Positions 1 through 7,633 of a stretch of DNA of 39,724 nucleotides are shown piece by piece. This DNA is from Burkholderia ambifaria. GTDB taxonomy: Bacteria; Pseudomonadota; Gammaproteobacteria; Burkholderiales; Burkholderiaceae. The notes beneath the pieces were generated by a model that made no database searches, was not told the origin of the DNA, and worked only from the letters and a program-made list of their open reading frames with translations. The stretch spans positions 1 through 39,724 of the forward strand of contig NZ_LKPJ01000047.1 of NCBI RefSeq assembly GCF_001443045.1, written 5' to 3'. The first letter of the stretch is position 1. Each line of letters starts with the position of its first letter. A program made the position numbers and the translations under genes.

Positions 1-2
1 CC

Positions 3-194
3 GGTGGTGAACGGGCCGCCGCGATGTATAGCCTGATCGGCACGGCGCGCCTGAACGGCCTCGATCCGGAGGCGTATCTCGCCTACGTGCTCGAGCGTAT
101 CGCTGACCATCCGATCAACCGCATCGACGAACTCCTACCTTGGAGCGTGGCGCCGATGCTGCCGTCTACCGCTCACGTCGATCCCATCCGATAG
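3..194 (+). pseudogene. IS66-family transposase, C-terminal fragment
   Basis: An open frame enters from the left edge and ends at TAG 192-194. The 63 visible residues carry the typical end of IS66 transposases: a YLAYVLERIADHPINR-like stretch followed by DELLPW. In this family that segment is the short C-terminal element after the DDE domain. Only the tail is inside the window, so I cannot say whether the gene is complete upstream. The next element (an IS481 relative) begins about 50 bases later, so this is part of an IS-rich left flank. Confidence 0.8.
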
Positions 195-246
195 CATCGC
201 GGATACCCTCCGTCAACGACATGCGCTACGGTGCTGATCGGGTGCT

Positions 247-944
247 TACACTAAATCTGACAGTGGTTGGTTTTTCATGCTGGCGCGCATTGGCGCAGAG
301 GGTGTAGCCCGTAGCGGCAATGCGCGCCGCGAACAGCAAGGAGTCCGCCATGACTCAGGAGCAGAAGGTAATTCGTGCCAAGGTCGGCATACTTGAGTTG
401 GCCCGGCAACTCGGCAACGTCAGCCAAGCCTGCCGCGTAATGGGTTACTCGCGCGACAGCTTCTACCGATTTAAGGAACTGTACGATCGAGGCGGCGAAG
501 CTGCGCTGCAGGAGATTTCCCACCGCCGGCCGCTGCTCAAGAACCGCGTGGACCCGCAGGTCGAGGCCGCCGTTGTCGACCTGGCCCTCGAATTGCCAGC
601 CTACGGTCAGGTGCGTATCGCCAACGAAGTCCTCAAACGGCATGCCCTGTCCGTCTCACCCCAAGGCGTCCGTAGCATCTGGTTGCGCCACGATTTGGAG
701 ACCATGCCGAAGCGCCTGAAGGCTTTGGAAGCCAAATCCGCCCAGGAGGGGTTGGTGCTCACCGAGGCGCAGCTCGTCGCGCTCGAACGCGCCAAGCACG
801 AGAAGGAAGTGCACGGCGAATTCGAATCCGAATGTCCGGGCTACTGCGGCGCGCAGGATACGTTCTATGTCGGCAGCCTCAAGGGCGTCGGCCGTGTCTA
901 CCAGCAGACCTTCGTCGATACCTACTCGAAGGTTGCGTTCGCCA
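247..944 (+). mobile_element. IS481-family element, 3'-truncated
   Basis: The stretch starts with an IS-end-like sequence (acactaaatctgacagtgg) and contains the transposase gene from 350. Similarity to IS481 transposases stops near 944, in the middle of the DDE domain. No right-hand inverted repeat is visible before the LysR gene that follows, so the element has lost its right half. Both boundaries are estimates by eye. Confidence 0.6.
350..944 (+). pseudogene. IS481-family transposase, truncated
   Basis: The start at 350 has a clear AAGGAG ribosome site eight bases upstream and gives MTQEQKVIRAKVG. Residues 1-95 hold the helix-turn-helix region typical of IS481 transposases (NVSQACRVMGYSRDSFYRF). 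The DDE catalytic domain begins around residue 165 with an AQDTFYVGSLKGVG stretch, corresponding to the first Asp region, and VDTYSKVAFA. After that the reading frame stays open to 1159, but the residues no longer resemble the family and the remaining acidic residues are missing. The protein would be inactive. Family assignment is by recognition of the N-terminal and first catalytic block. Confidence 0.75.
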
Positions 945-1083
945 ACCGAAGCGAGCGCAGTGTGTGCGGCATCGAGCGAGCGGCTTCGGCAATGATCGTG
1001 GCATCGCGGGCATCGGTCTTGGCTTTGCCGGCTTATCGGGGCGTGAAGATAGTAACGGGGGTGGCGTCGCTCGGAACGAGACG

Positions 1084-2037
1084 TTACACCAGCCTATGCA
1101 AATCCCGCTGCTGTGGCTTCTTCAATGTTTCTTGCGCAACTCCTCTCACAAGGCGTTGAAGCCATCTCAGCGCGGCACTCCGGTGACTTCTCTCATGCCA
1201 TAACTGATAATAGGTCAGCGCGGCGGACGGACAGGGAAGCGGTTCAACGCGCAGAGGCAGAATTTGTGCATAGTGCGTGGCGAGCGCTCGCGTCGTTGTG
1301 AACAATAGTTCCGACCGCGCAACCACATAGGGTGCCATTCCGAAGTACGGAAGCGTGGTTGTGACTGTTCGCGCCAGGCCGTTGCGAGCAAGTTCCGTAT
1401 CAATCGTGCCCCACGGGCCGGCGTTATAGGTCGTGACCGATAAATGCTCGGCGTTCTCGTAGGTGTCTCGCGTGAGCTCACCTCGAGCAATAGGATGATT
1501 TGCATTCAAGAGACAAACGAGTTCATCCTCGCAGAGCGGGTGCAAATGAAGGTGCTCAGGCGGTGTTCTCCAGTTTCCGATGACAAGGTCCAACAGGCCA
1601 GTCTCGAGACCATTCTCATAACCTCCGTCAATCATAAGAAGGTGCTTGACTTCTAACTTCGCAAGCGGGGCCGACCGATGAAACGCGTCAATCACCTCGG
1701 GTACGAAGAAGACGTCGAGGTAGTCCGGAGACGCGATTCGAAACGTGCGCGTGCTTGATGCCGGATCAAATGTGTCTCGCGGATTAAGGATTGCATCGAT
1801 GCTCGTAAGAGCCTGCGCGGTTGGTTCCACCAGGGTCAACGCATGGCTTGTCAGTACCATTCGGCTGCCACTTCGAACGAGCAATGGGTCACCAGTAATC
1901 TCTCGCAACCGCCGAAGCGCGGCACTCACGGCCGGTTGCGACTGTCCCAGAATCTTCGCGGCACGCGATACGCTCGACTCAGTGAGAAGCGTGTGCAAGA
2001 CGGAAATCATGTGGGAGTCGATGCTATCTTTTGACAT
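1084..2037 (-). CDS. LysR-family transcriptional regulator
   Basis: A 317-residue protein with an N-terminal winged helix-turn-helix (residues 8-65, SRAAKILGQSQPAVSAALRR) and a C-terminal periplasmic-binding-like effector domain (about 90-300). The helix-turn-helix and the DPLLVRSG segment are of the NahR/NodD/LinR type, regulators that often respond to aromatic compounds. I chose the ATG at 2037 because it starts the standard LysR N-terminus (MSKDSIDSHMISVLHTLL); the frame stays open further upstream without a ribosome site. It is transcribed away from the FNR-like reductase at 2449, the usual LysR/target layout, so that gene is its likely target. The C-terminal end lies close to the broken IS481 transposase but appears complete. 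Confidence 0.9.
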   Translation of the reverse strand: MSKDSIDSHMISVLHTLLTESSVSRAAKILGQSQPAVSAALRRLREITGDPLLVRSGSRMVLTSHALTLVEPTAQALTSIDAILNPRDTFDPASSTRTFRIASPDYLDVFFVPEVIDAFHRSAPLAKLEVKHLLMIDGGYENGLETGLLDLVIGNWRTPPEHLHLHPLCEDELVCLLNANHPIARGELTRDTYENAEHLSVTTYNAGPWGTIDTELARNGLARTVTTTLPYFGMAPYVVARSELLFTTTRALATHYAQILPLRVEPLPCPSAALTYYQLWHERSHRSAALRWLQRLVRGVAQETLKKPQQRDLHRLV

Positions 2038-2448
2038 CGTTGAACCATCTCGGAAGGAAGCGACGCGCATTTCCAGCGTCACTACGGAGGCTAACGTTTC
2101 GCGCGTAACCTGCGCCACGCCTGTCGAATTATACCAGCGCATATAACAAAGGATCAATGGAAACAGCTCCCGAATTTATAGGTTTCCTATCTAGTAAAAG
2201 ATTTTCATAATCAGATCCACATCACCCCATTTACAAGACGATCAGTTTCATAAATCGAACAAATCCCGACGCATTGCTGCGCATGAACATCATCGATGAC
2301 ATATACAATGCATTCGATTTCCCTGTCTTGCCCTCATTATTGAAGCGACCTAACCTAGAACGAATAAGAATGCAGAACTCGGCCGGCTACAAGGCTGCTT
2401 GGCACACCGAGCAATTCCCAAATTCATCGGGTTTGTACTGGAGAAGAC
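2038..2448. other. Divergent control region, LysR / FNR-like reductase
   Basis: This 411-base A+T-rich gap separates two divergent genes. The palindrome ATAGGTTTCCTAT (2178-2190) lies within it and has the T-N11-A form expected for a LysR binding site. Small open frames in the gap have no ribosome sites and I do not count them. No RNA gene is recognisable. Confidence 0.5.
2178..2190. promoter_or_regulatory. Candidate LysR operator (T-N11-A palindrome)
   Basis: ATAGG-TTT-CCTAT is a perfect 5-bp inverted repeat with a 3-base spacer between the divergent LysR and reductase genes. Position and form fit a LysR recognition site; binding is not shown. Confidence 0.4.
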
Positions 2449-3144
2449 ATGCAAGACAACATGACTGCCGCGGTCGTCACCCGTAGGTGGCAACTCGCTC
2501 AGGGATACCATGCGGTCGAAGTCGAGACCAAGCATCGTTCGGAAATCCCCTCGTTCGACGATGGCGCAATCGTCGACCTCACTCGCGACCACGACTGTCG
2601 TGTAGTGCGCACACATCCACTATGGCATCTCCCGTCTCAAAAAAACGCGTTCGTTGTGGGCGTTCGGCAGGAAGCAGACGCCAGAGAGAGGTGTGACGGT
2701 TCCGAATTTTCATGGAATCACGGCGACGAGTTCTACCTCGGGACGCCTCGGAATACCAAGATTGTCATGAACTGCAGCGCCCGATACATCCTGTTCTCAG
2801 CGGGATTGGGAGCCACTACGATTGCAGCCGTGGCGAAGCGACTCGCAGCCGCCGGTGAGACCTTCGAGGTTCACAACTTTTCTCGAACACTAGAGCGCAC
2901 CATTTTTCGGAGGGAGCTTGACGAACTGCAGGAGTACGGGCAAGTGCACCATAGAATTGGACTCAAGGAAGAGGAAATTGAAATAGCAACGTCGCTCGCC
3001 GTAAGCCCTACCCATGCGAACTCTCAAATCTTCTTCAGCGGGCCGCCGTTGTTCATGGAAAATATCGAGCGTCAGGCTCGTCAGTGGGTCTACTCGTCAA
3101 ACATTCACAAAATCGTGCTAGGAGAGACGCAATCCAAGTGGTGA
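2449..3144 (+). CDS. FNR-type oxidoreductase-like protein, short and divergent
   Basis: A 231-residue protein related to the reductase components of Rieske and VanAB-type oxygenases. The middle region carries FVVGVRQEADA and LGTPRNT, like the end of the FAD/FMN domain, then YILFSAGLGATTIAAVAKRL at the place of the NAD(P)H loop (normally AGGIGITPI). Near the C-terminus, FFSGPPLFMENIERQA corresponds to the CGP.PM segment. Two usual parts are absent: the RxYS flavin motif (here a THPLWHL stretch) and the C-terminal plant-type [2Fe-2S] domain. The protein ends neatly at VLGETQSKW, so it could be a family of its own rather than a truncation. It lies divergent to a LysR regulator and 160 bases before an IS3-family element. 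No oxygenase partner is adjacent. Its electron partner is unknown. Confidence 0.7.
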   Translation: MQDNMTAAVVTRRWQLAQGYHAVEVETKHRSEIPSFDDGAIVDLTRDHDCRVVRTHPLWHLPSQKNAFVVGVRQEADARERCDGSEFSWNHGDEFYLGTPRNTKIVMNCSARYILFSAGLGATTIAAVAKRLAAAGETFEVHNFSRTLERTIFRRELDELQEYGQVHHRIGLKEEEIEIATSLAVSPTHANSQIFFSGPPLFMENIERQARQWVYSSNIHKIVLGETQSKW

Positions 3145-3326
3145 CGGACAGTACATCGCCTCATGATTGCTTCGAGTTCCTCGCAACCGTGCGGACGCTT
3201 CTTACGTCAAGCGTCCGCACTAAGCATTTCTGCAGTCCAAGAGAAATCTACCTGGGGAACAACCGCACCGATGATGCAAGGTGGCAGACGTGACCTTTGC
3301 AAGGTTTGACCTGCTCCCCGCGTTTA

Positions 3327-3515
3327 GTACGGCATCGCCGGATTCACGTGCTGTTGCAGCGGGATGGCTGCTTCGCCAACCACAAGCGCGTCTGGCGCCT
3401 GTTCAACAAGGCGGTACTGAGCGTGCGCAAGCGCGCGACACAAGCGTATTGCGGCTGTCGAGCGCACGCCGCTGCCGTTACCAACAGGCCCGAATCAGAG
3501 TTGGTCAATGGACTT
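3327..3515 (+). pseudogene. IS3-family transposase orfB, 5' remnant
   Basis: Translation shows RRIHVLLQRDG and NHKRVWRLFNKA, the HTH_21 region of IS3 orfB proteins, and then, after a frame change, NQSWSMDF at 3495-3516, the start of the integrase core. The N-terminus is deleted and the frame is broken. Sequence homology stops at 3516 where the IS1111-type insertion begins, and resumes near 4872. Confidence 0.75.
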
Positions 3516-3519
3516 CTCT

Positions 3520-3532
3520 ATGGTCCACCCGC
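3520..3532. repeat. Subterminal inverted repeat of IS1111-type element (one arm)
   Basis: ATGGTCCACCCGC; the other arm is at 4855-4867 in inverse orientation, 13 of 13 matching. Confidence 0.8.
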
Positions 3533-3770
3533 AAACCGCAAGCGCAGACTGGTGGCGATAGACGACTCGCGTTTATCTATCCGGCCTATAGCGATCCGAT
3601 CGAATCCGGATCTGGCCTGCATGATGTAGTCGCACGCTTCCGTCCCAATTAGTGGCGCGGCATGATGTCTGCCGGAAGTCCATACGGGTTTGGGGAAGCG
3701 ACGGATGGTCGTTTGCGCCATGCTGATTGGCTGCGCGAGCTGCGGAAAGTAACGGTGGTCAGGGGTAGAG
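3533..3770 (-). ncRNA. Candidate bridge/seek RNA region of the IS1111-type element
   Basis: This 238-base stretch lies downstream of the transposase stop and inside the element, with no convincing reading frame. Elements of the IS110 family use a structured noncoding RNA from the long noncoding end to choose target and donor; in the IS1111 group this lies 3' of the transposase gene, as here. I infer the RNA from position only and did not fold the sequence. Confidence 0.45.
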
Positions 3771-4814
3771 CTATCGGTCTGCTGCGATTCCAGTGCGGTA
3801 GTTCAGGTTAAACTCCGCGCCGCTTCGCATGACAGCCCATGCAATGCGTACGAGTTTGTTTGCCAGTGCGCAGACTGCAATGTGCGCATGCCGGCGTTCG
3901 GCAAGTTGGATTAGCCAGTGCTGGATCGGATCGTTGGGATGCTTGTCTTTCCATACCCATAGCGCGCGGGCGCCCTGCACGAACAGGCGACGCAGATAAC
4001 TGTTTCCCCTCTTTGTAATACCTAGCAAACGGGGCTTGCCGCCGGTTGTATGCTGTTGTGGCACCAGCCCTACCCAGGCGGCGAGATCGCGTGCCCGCCG
4101 GAACGTTGATGCATTGCCGACTGCGGAGACGATGGCGGTCGACAGCAAGACACCGACGCCTGGAATCGTTTGAAGGCGTCGGCAAAGGTCACTCTCACGT
4201 GAGAGACATTTGAGCCGGTCGTTCATCTGTTCAATGGTTGTTTCCGTGCGATTCCACATGTCGAGCAACATGCGTCCAAGATCGCGCATCATGGGAGTTA
4301 AACCGGAGTCTTCCTTCTCGAGCAGAGCGGGCAACACGGTGCGAAGCGCATAGAACCCCTGTGCAATCTCGATGCCGCGATCCAGCAGCAGTCCGCGAAT
4401 CTGGTTGGTCAATGCCAGGCGTTGCTGGAGCATGCGTTCGCGGGCGCGATGCAGCGCCTGGACATCCATCTGTTCCTCTGACTTGAGCGGCACAAACCGC
4501 ATCGTCGGAAGTCGGACAGCTTCGGCAATAGCCTGAGCGTCGTTAAAGTCGTTCTTCTGCGATTTGACGAACGGCTTGACGTACTGTGCTGGCAGAAGTT
4601 TGACGTCATGTCCGAAGCCCTGAAATTTGCGGGCCAGATACTGCGAGCCACAGCATGTTTCGATGCCGACAAGGCACGGTGGATGTTGTGCCATAAGCTG
4701 CAGGAGTTGATTACGCCCCAACTTCTCGCGCAGCACGACTTTGCCGGCAGCGTCGCAGCCGACGACGTGGAACCAGCGCTTGCCGAGATCGATTCCTAAC
4801 GTGACCGAGTTCAT
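3771..4814 (-). CDS. IS110-family (IS1111 group) transposase
   Basis: A 347-residue recombinase that, in this family, moves the element under RNA guidance with a RuvC-like DEDD domain plus a catalytic serine. The N-terminal DEDD_Tnp_IS110 domain shows GIDLGKRWFHVVG (first Asp), GIETCCGSQ (Glu) and KNDFNDAQAIAEA (Asp pair). The C-terminal Transposase_20 domain shows IPGVGVLLSTAIVSAVG and the KRGNSYLRRLF segment with the conserved serine. I chose ATG 4814 because GGAGG lies seven bases upstream and the family start MNSVTLGIDLGK follows; the longer frame to 4841 adds nothing recognisable. Length is normal, so the gene may be active. Confidence 0.92.
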   Translation of the reverse strand: MNSVTLGIDLGKRWFHVVGCDAAGKVVLREKLGRNQLLQLMAQHPPCLVGIETCCGSQYLARKFQGFGHDVKLLPAQYVKPFVKSQKNDFNDAQAIAEAVRLPTMRFVPLKSEEQMDVQALHRARERMLQQRLALTNQIRGLLLDRGIEIAQGFYALRTVLPALLEKEDSGLTPMMRDLGRMLLDMWNRTETTIEQMNDRLKCLSRESDLCRRLQTIPGVGVLLSTAIVSAVGNASTFRRARDLAAWVGLVPQQHTTGGKPRLLGITKRGNSYLRRLFVQGARALWVWKDKHPNDPIQHWLIQLAERRHAHIAVCALANKLVRIAWAVMRSGAEFNLNYRTGIAADR

Positions 4815-4854
4815 GGCAGCCTCCATGGGTGGTAGCGCCACTACGATAGAAGAA

Positions 4855-4867
4855 GCGGGTGGACCAT
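4855..4867. repeat. Subterminal inverted repeat of IS1111-type element (second arm)
   Basis: GCGGGTGGACCAT, the exact reverse complement of 3520-3532, just upstream of the transposase start. Confidence 0.8.
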
Positions 4868-4871
4868 ACCA

Positions 4872-5321
4872 TTAGTTGCTGACGGGCTGGCCTATGGGTG
4901 GCGGTTTCGATGCCTGAACGTGGTCGACGACTACACACGCGAGTGCTTGGTCATCGAGGTCAATACTTCGCTGCCGGACTTACGAGTGCAGCAAGCGCTC
5001 GAGCGGCTCAAGGAGATGCGAGGCTTACCCGCATCCATCACGGTCGACAACGGGCCGGAGTTCGCTGGTAAGGTAGGGCCTACGAAGCCGGTGTCACGCT
5101 GTCTTTCAATCGGCCCGGCAAGCCGGTGGAGAAGCCTATATCAAGAGCTTCAACGGGCGGTTCCGCGATGAATGCCTGAACGAGCACTGGTTCGTCTCAA
5201 TGCGCCACACCAAGCAGTTGATTGAAGAACGGTATACGAGTACAACACCGAGCGGCCTCATAGCTCGCTCGGCTATCTGACGCCTATGCAGTTCGCGCGG
5301 GCGCACGACGCGAAGCAGTAG
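4872..5321 (+). pseudogene. IS3-family transposase orfB, 3' remnant
   Basis: The integrase core continues with VADGLAYGWRF, VVDDYTRECLVIEV (second Asp region) and ITVDNGPEFAGK. After a frame change come FNGRFRDECLNEHWF (third acidic residue) and, after another, YNTERPHSSLGYLTPMQF, ending at TAG 5319-5321. At least two frameshifts make it non-functional. It is the same gene as the fragment at 3327-3515, split by the IS1111-type insertion. Confidence 0.85.
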
Positions 5322-5347
5322 TTTTAACCTCGGACTCTAACTGCAGT

Positions 5348-5373
5348 CCGGACTAAATCCCGGGGGCAGGTCA
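5348..5373. repeat. Right inverted repeat of the IS3-family element
   Basis: Reverse complement begins TGACCTGCCCCCGGGATTTA; it pairs with the left end at 3307-3332 (21/26 identical). Confidence 0.75.
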
Positions 5374-5610
5374 GTTGCCTCCTGAATCTTCGAAAACAAA
5401 ATGCCGGCGTGCGTAGTACGTCGGAACCAGGACCTTGACTACCCTGTCGTCAATGTGCGGTCGAGCGCGCAACTTCGTCGTCGAGCCCCGGGCTCGCGAT
5501 GACGAAGGCCACCATGCTCGCTACCGCAGATGTCGTCTTCTTTCGCTTCCGCCCCTCCAACCCCAAAGGGTCATAAGCCGGAAATTCATTGAACGCACGC
5601 CGGGTATTGT

Positions 5611-5739
5611 TTAGGATAGCACGCGATATATCGGCGAGGATGCCTCTTTGATTTCAAGCGGTCCAGATATGGCCGTATAGTACTCGAATTGTTTGATTAC
5701 TTTGATGCAGAATAAGTTGAACATTGTCTGGCAGTTCAT
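5611..5739 (-). CDS. Small ORF translationally coupled to LysR gene, unknown
   Basis: A 42-codon frame (MNCQTMFNLFCIKVIKQF at its start) begins with ATG 5739, which overlaps the LysR stop as ATGA, and GAGGAG lies seven bases upstream. The ribosome site and overlap suggest a real start. I do not recognise the sequence; it may be the beginning of a gene whose remainder decayed, because the following 240 bases up to the IS3 element hold nothing recognisable. Confidence 0.3.
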   Translation of the reverse strand: MNCQTMFNLFCIKVIKQFEYYTAISGPLEIKEASSPIYRVLS

Positions 5740-6770
5740 GTTGTTCTCCTCAGAATGGGTTCACCAAAATCAGAACTGACGTGAACCATCGAAGTATCGA
5801 CCGTTGTTCGGCCTCCTGCATCGTCGCTTGCCAGGCCCAAGCCACACGCAGCCCTGACCTTGGATGCGACCCACTCGACTCGAAGCGGGTCTTTCGTCGC
5901 GGCGGTTGAAGTCTGGAAGTATTTGATAGTCGGCAGCTCGGTCTCGAGTGCGACAGTATGGAGCGGTAGGAGCGACGAATAGTGCGCGGCGAACTTGCGG
6001 GTGGTTGTGAAAATCAAATCGGACCGTTGAAGCAGATGCGGAATTACGTCGGCATAGGGCAATGCGATCGTGCTACGCCGTCGGATTCCGCTGTCTCTAA
6101 GGAGACTGTCCAACACCGACTGCTGTCGTCTCAAGTTCGAGTTCAATACGACGTGTTCTGCCTTCTCATAGTGAACTCGCGACAGGCACGCGTGATGGGC
6201 GAGACGATGTCGCCCGTTCATCAAACAAACGATTTCGTCCGTTCCAACCAGTTCGTGACCAAAGGGTGCCGTATCGAGAGCACTCGTAACCGCTGTATCT
6301 AAGCGCCCGGCGTCAAGCTCTTCGAAGATATTGAGCTCATCGATGAATCGGAACTCAACCGTGGTGTGCTCTGAGCTCGACAGGATTTCGGCGGTTATGA
6401 CCGGGATGAGAAAGGTCGAAATCTCATCCGCGCAAAATATGACGCATTTGCGCGGAACGATGGCATCTATCTTTCCTTGTGAACGGCCGGTGAGTAAATC
6501 TACGCACTCGGCGATGGCCGAAAGTGCAGGCATCATTTCTAGCGCGCGCTCTGTAGGAACCAGCCGTGATTTGCCGCGAACGAGCAGCGGGTCGCCGAAC
6601 AAGTCTCGAAGCCTCGACAACGCTCCGCTGACCGCGGATTGCGACATGTTCAACTGCACAGCTGCGCGCGATACGCTCTCCTCTCTAAGAATGGCATTGA
6701 AAATAGTGAACAGATTGAGCTTAATTCGTTCTTGGCTTTCGTAGTTTTTATAAGGGGGGATGCAGGACAT
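5736..6770 (-). CDS. LysR-family transcriptional regulator
   Basis: A 344-residue NodD/NahR-like LysR regulator. The helix-turn-helix is at about residues 20-80 (VSRAAVQLNMSQSAVSGALS, then GDPLLVRGKSRLVPT), followed by an effector domain. The ATG at 6770 is preceded by GAGGAAAC, a good ribosome site; the earlier start at 6806 lacks one. The C-terminal 35 residues run beyond the usual LysR end. Its neighbour on the same strand is a BON-domain protein 150 bases upstream; no divergent target is obvious. Effector unknown. It is similar in domain style to the LysR at 1084-2037. Confidence 0.9.
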   Translation of the reverse strand: MSCIPPYKNYESQERIKLNLFTIFNAILREESVSRAAVQLNMSQSAVSGALSRLRDLFGDPLLVRGKSRLVPTERALEMMPALSAIAECVDLLTGRSQGKIDAIVPRKCVIFCADEISTFLIPVITAEILSSSEHTTVEFRFIDELNIFEELDAGRLDTAVTSALDTAPFGHELVGTDEIVCLMNGRHRLAHHACLSRVHYEKAEHVVLNSNLRRQQSVLDSLLRDSGIRRRSTIALPYADVIPHLLQRSDLIFTTTRKFAAHYSSLLPLHTVALETELPTIKYFQTSTAATKDPLRVEWVASKVRAACGLGLASDDAGGRTTVDTSMVHVSSDFGEPILRRTT

Positions 6771-6920
6771 ACGTTTCCTCGCAGCGGTGAGACCTAACTT
6801 CGACAAGTACCGCCCTCTACCTCATGAAAAGAGTACGGCAGACCGTCGAAGTTCGAGTGTTTGCTCGTGCGGACTGAACTCGTCAACAGACCTCATTGAA
6901 ATTCCGAACTCGCCTGCAGG

Positions 6921-7280
6921 TTATCGCCATGAGTTGTTCGGTCGGTTCACAGTGACGGAGTTCTTGACCGAGGTCACACCCGGCACTTCGCTCGCGACCT
7001 TACCGGCAAGGTCGATTTGCTGCTGGCTTTTCACTGTGCCTTGCAGGGTGACCTGGCCATTCTTTACTCGCACCGCGATGTCGAAGGAAGTAAGGCCCTT
7101 CGTCATTTTGAGCGCGGCTTTTACCTGGCGACGCAGCGTTACGTTGCTTATTGGCACATATGAAGTAGCGCCCTGCGCCGCAGACGTGCTCGTTGGCGCA
7201 CTTGACTGTGCGAATGCGCTGATTCCGCAAGTCAGCGAGATCACGCTCAGTGCGATGCAGACGACAGTAGTGCATTTCAT
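6921..7280 (-). CDS. Secreted BON-domain protein (OsmY-like)
   Basis: A 119-residue periplasmic protein. Residues 1-24 are a signal peptide (hydrophobic CIALSVISLTCGI, cleavage after AFA). After a Ser/Thr/Ala linker, one BON domain spans about residues 45-112, with the characteristic VRVKNGQVTLQGTVKS and GVTSVKNSVTV segments. BON domains bind lipid or envelope surfaces and OsmY-type proteins act in envelope stress. ATG 7280 has GAGGAG eight bases upstream; the longer frame to 7331 has no such site. No functional tie to its neighbours is visible. Confidence 0.85.
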   Translation of the reverse strand: MKCTTVVCIALSVISLTCGISAFAQSSAPTSTSAAQGATSYVPISNVTLRRQVKAALKMTKGLTSFDIAVRVKNGQVTLQGTVKSQQQIDLAGKVASEVPGVTSVKNSVTVNRPNNSWR

Positions 7281-7633
7281 GGTTTCTCCTCTATCGACTC
7301 TCTCAGTAGCTAATGTCTGATTTACCGGCAATTGAACTGGTTGTTGCGAATGCGCTTCCGTGACCGTCTGGCAGCAGAATGGAATGCATCACTGCATTGC
7401 CGCTCGACATTCTGAGAACGCGCAGGCCACGAGCGCGCAGGCCTCTCAACGCCTTCGGCAGCTCACTTATACTGTGAGCTAGCCTTGCACGCCGTCGACG
7501 AACCAATTCATGCTTCCGATTTGGTCCGGAGTGAGCGTCTTACCGCTGCAAACGGAAGACCGAGCAGTGCTAACGTGGTGCGACACAGCGCACCTCGGTA
7601 TATCTTTAGCATGTTGATGTCCGAAGGTGAGTG
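7281..7633. other. Intergenic region, no gene recognised
   Basis: This stretch between the BON gene and the Tsx-like gene has only short frames without ribosome sites or familiar sequence. It should hold the promoter of the BON gene and the end of the tsx transcript. I see no clear terminator. Confidence 0.4.

Larger units (their letters stand above)
3516..4871 (-). mobile_element. IS1111-group IS110-family insertion sequence
   Basis: A roughly 1.36-kb insertion splits the IS3 orfB between SMDF and VADGLAYG. The 13-base sequence ATGGTCCACCCGC at 3520-3532 is repeated inverted and perfectly at 4855-4867; such subterminal inverted repeats separate the IS1111 group from other IS110 elements. 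The single gene (3771-4814, minus) leaves about 240 noncoding bases downstream of its stop, where this group encodes its guide RNA. Exact ends are uncertain by a few bases because IS110 elements make no clear target duplication. Confidence 0.8.
3307..5373 (+). mobile_element. IS3-family element, internally deleted and interrupted
   Basis: The left end (3307-3332, starting TGACCTGCTCCCC) and the right end (5348-5373, reverse complement starting TGACCTGCCCCC) match at 21 of 26 positions as inverted repeats. The bases just outside are GTT on both sides (3304-3306 and 5374-5376), consistent with a 3-bp target duplication. Inside, orfA and the first part of orfB are missing: the left end runs directly into the orfB HTH_21 region. 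An IS1111-type element is inserted in the remaining orfB. The whole element is a non-autonomous relic. Confidence 0.75.

Noticed and set aside
320..349. Earlier ATG at 320 for the IS481 transposase
   Set aside because: ATG 350 has the AAGGAG ribosome site and the family N-terminus; the additional ten residues fit nothing.
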